From contig NZ_CP069526.1 in the NCBI RefSeq assembly GCF_016889705.1, positions 3,906,001 through 3,970,000 of the forward strand: a stretch of DNA of 64,000 nucleotides. The letters are read 5' to 3'. Shown here piece after piece: positions 63,546-64,000 of the stretch. A program made the position numbers and the translations under genes. Source of the DNA: Amycolatopsis sp. FDAARGOS 1241. Lineage in GTDB: Bacteria > Actinomycetota > Actinomycetes > Mycobacteriales > Pseudonocardiaceae. Position 1 is the stretch's first letter, and every line of letters begins with the position of its first letter. A model generated the notes under the pieces. It worked only from the letters and a program-made list of their open reading frames with translations, searched no databases and was not told the origin of the DNA.

Positions 63546-64000
63546 TCAGACCGGGTACTCGGCCGCGACGTCGGCCCGGTAGGTCAGGCCGTGGCCGGGG
63601 GCGGATCGAGACGGGGTGACGGTGCCGCCGCCGGGATCGAGGCAGCCGTCGAACAACAGGTTCTCGACGCGGTCGTGGTCGGCGAACCACTCGAGGTGCC
63701 GGAAGTTCGGCGTCGCGACGGCGGCGTGCGCCGCGAGGTTCGGCGCGCAGTGGCCGGACACCTCGCGGTTCGCGGCGGCCGCCAGCGCGGCGGCGCGGCG
63801 CCACTCGGTGAAACCGCCGCAGCGCGTGACGTCAATCTGCAGGCAGTCGACGACCGGCACCAGTCGCGCGAAACCCGGCAGGTCGTAACCGTATTCGCCC
63901 GCAGCGATGTCGGGCCCGCCAGAGCTGCGCAGGCTCGCGAGGCCGGCGAGATCGTCGCTGGAAACGGGTTCCTCGAACCACGTGACGCCTGCGTCCCGCA
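63546..64000 (-). CDS. Enolase-superfamily (mandelate racemase/muconate lactonising) protein, partial
   Basis: The gene runs off the right edge. About 150 C-terminal residues are visible: TWFEEPVSSDDLAGLA (metal-ligand Glu), AAGEYGYDLPGF (second ligand), LQIDVTRCGGFTEW, and NLAAHAAVATPNFRHLEWF. These match the sugar-acid dehydratase branch (e.g. gluconate, galactonate). The product would be a 2-keto-3-deoxy acid, and the neighbour could be a dehydrogenase acting on sugar or hydroxy acids. The start and promoter are beyond 64000. Confidence 0.83.
   Translation of the reverse strand, partial: RDAGVTWFEEPVSSDDLAGLASLRSSGGPDIAAGEYGYDLPGFARLVPVVDCLQIDVTRCGGFTEWRRAAALAAAANREVSGHCAPNLAAHAAVATPNFRHLEWFADHDRVENLLFDGCLDPGGGTVTPSRSAPGHGLTYRADVAAEYPV

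Noticed and set aside
60602..63619. 1005-aa open frame on the plus strand
   Set aside because: It is the antisense shadow of the FAD/Fe-S dehydrogenase and has no family pattern.
1..64000. CRISPR arrays, tRNA or rRNA genes, insertion sequences, phage genes
   Set aside because: No regular short repeats with unique spacers, no tRNA-like or rRNA-like stretches, and no transposase, integrase or phage protein motif were noticed in any frame.

Overview
The window is high-GC actinobacterial chromosome. Gene density, GTG starts and gene families (two-ended gas-vesicle GvpA/J/S set, GAF-ANTAR, STAS/RsbW-like partner-switching proteins, many actinobacterial DUFs) suggest Pseudonocardiaceae, perhaps Amycolatopsis; the genus is a guess. 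No rRNA, tRNA, CRISPR, phage or IS element was recognised.

Layout. 1-3.4 kb: gas-vesicle operon gvpA-F-G-O-J-L-S-K. 3.4-13 kb: stress and redox genes (GlsB-like membrane protein, RsbW-like anti-sigma kinase, FAD-Rieske oxidoreductase, methyltransferase, CDGSH protein, heme-oxygenase-like protein, glutamate-cysteine ligase-like enzyme, hydrolase, SDR) and a decayed STAS-ANTAR-GAF regulator. 13-28.5 kb: epimerase, FAD desaturase-like enzyme, SRPBCC proteins, FUSC transporter, CocE-type hydrolase, ATP-grasp ligase and many small DUF proteins; here several genes carry frameshifts or deletions (decay or base-call errors). 28.7-45.5 kb: a sugar island with GmhA, HldE and a GT2-GmhB fusion (ADP-heptose pathway), two GT9 heptosyltransferase-like enzymes, UDP-glucose dehydrogenase, a UDP-xylose-synthase-like enzyme, a NodU/TobZ-type carbamoyltransferase, a pyruvyltransferase-like protein and further glycosyltransferases. 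45.6-57.4 kb: DUF4235, SDRs, GAF-ANTAR, topoisomerase IB, STAS proteins, an operon with a PIG-L/methyltransferase fusion, a ferredoxin reductase, UdgX and Ppx/GppA. 57.4-64 kb: operon for an enolase-superfamily enzyme, a 1023-aa FAD/Fe-S dehydrogenase, a small membrane protein, an SDR and a GH15 hydrolase.

The signal linking the window is regulatory. Most intergenic gaps contain GTTT (or GTGT/GTTG) - about 15 nt - GGGTAN, the promoter type of the actinobacterial sigma-B/sigma-F stress sigma factors. About 30 such sites were placed on both strands, often as divergent pairs. In 17 genes the GGGTAN-like hexamer ends exactly 9 or 10 nt before the start codon, which predicts leaderless or near-leaderless mRNAs. 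The window therefore looks like a dense general-stress regulon island that also contains partner-switching regulators (RsbW-like kinase, STAS antagonist, STAS-HATPase fusion), though no sigma factor gene. The sugar island appears to be under the same control, which points to a stress-induced, heptose-containing, possibly carbamoylated glycan or glycolipid of unknown structure.
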